Virus record (IMG/VR): IMGVR_UViG_3300031722_000050
Location: 1 to 49,977 of that record
DNA from: a virus
DNA: 49,977 nucleotides
Direction: 5' to 3' (one strand)
Shown: one piece after another, positions 49,808 through 49,977 of the stretch
Layout of the letters: each line of letters opens with the position of its first letter
How positions within the stretch are numbered: the stretch's first letter is position 1
Translations under genes and position numbers: made by a program
Notes under the pieces: generated by a model
The model's input: only the letters and a program-made list of their open reading frames with translations
What the model was told of the DNA's origin: nothing
The model's database searches: none

Positions 49808-49977
49808 TGGCAAACATAGCAAGAGTAAAGAAGGATGGTACATTAAGAATAAAAGATACTATCAATGAACGATTGCCCGTTATACAAAATGGTCTTGTAG
49901 CACATTATCCATTAGACAGTAAAGCGGGTATGATAGACGTTGTTCGCGGAGCAGGCACTTCTAATAACTCTGAATCT
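49807..49977 (+). CDS. Fibre-type protein with possible lectin-like domain, 5' part only
   Basis: Coupled to the collagen-like gene by TAATG and cut by the window edge after 57 codons. NGLVAHYPLDS (about 32-42) is the usual opening of a LamG/concanavalin-like domain, so a carbohydrate-binding fibre protein is likely. Confidence 0.55.
   Translation, partial: MANIARVKKDGTLRIKDTINERLPVIQNGLVAHYPLDSKAGMIDVVRGAGTSNNSES

Noticed and set aside
1-49977. Full TAG recoding (translation table 15) of the whole window
   Set aside because: At least nine early genes and one late gene end sensibly at TAG with the next gene following at once, and core genes contain no in-frame TAG. Any suppression must be partial or stage-specific.
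1-49977. Temperate phage or integrated element
   Set aside because: No integrase, repressor, excisionase or attachment-site repeats were seen; the gene set is that of a lytic T4-like phage.

Overview
The window is a stretch of a T4-like contractile-tailed phage genome whose host is probably a member of the Bacteroidota. T4-type genes are recognisable: DenV-like repair glycosylase, RNase H-like 5' nuclease, gp44-like clamp loader, gp16/gp17-like terminase, sheath, tube, a gp26-like hub protein and a very long membrane-rich tail protein. The host guess rests on several promoters matching the Bacteroidota -33/-7 pattern (TTT, about 20 nt, TAnnTTTG), the near absence of strong Shine-Dalgarno sequences, and two families of small proteins that look like those of gut Bacteroidota phages. 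DNA is AT-rich, genes are tightly packed (many ATGA/TAATG overlaps), and all but two genes lie on the + strand.

Layout. (1) 1-2940: small early-type genes read from three near-identical host-type promoter cassettes (531-563, 1276-1308, 2431-2463). (2) 2940-3460: the only long non-coding stretch. It has 50-nt direct repeats, a 13-bp inverted repeat and ten CAG steps spaced 9-11 nt; it is an origin or regulatory candidate. (3) 3461-10928: accessory genes dominated by two expanded paralogue families (four copies at 3637-6280, three copies at 7229-9499). (4) 10965-12897: a minus-strand island with a glycosyltransferase and a collagen-like fibre. (5) 13032-26644: nucleotide metabolism, repair and replication: B12-dependent ribonucleotide reductase, DenV, a peptidyl-tRNA hydrolase-like gene, a MazG-like protein, three HAD-type phosphatases, a sigma factor, 5' nuclease and clamp loader. 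It also carries an unusual tRNA with a predicted CTA (amber) anticodon. (6) 26722-28281: a coiled-coil membrane protein, a GIY-YIG homing endonuclease and a possible gp62-like protein. (7) 28349-49977: packaging, tail and fibre genes with a second (ECF-like) sigma factor, hairpin terminators that share a T-tract-GTGT tail, and a recurring ATATATA/TATAAATA late-promoter-like motif.

The most interesting signal is about the amber codon. By my count 9 of the first 26 genes (up to 9.5 kb) end in TAG, but only 1 of the next 52 does. That second region encodes the putative amber-suppressor tRNA (17061-17141) and a peptidyl-tRNA hydrolase-like gene that opens ATG-CTA-TAG, i.e. with an in-frame amber at codon 3. 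This suggests stage-dependent amber suppression, or a two-codon minigene controlling the hydrolase, and deserves direct testing. A second recoding candidate is a HAD-like gene broken at TTT-TTT-TAA, where a +1 slip restores the frame.
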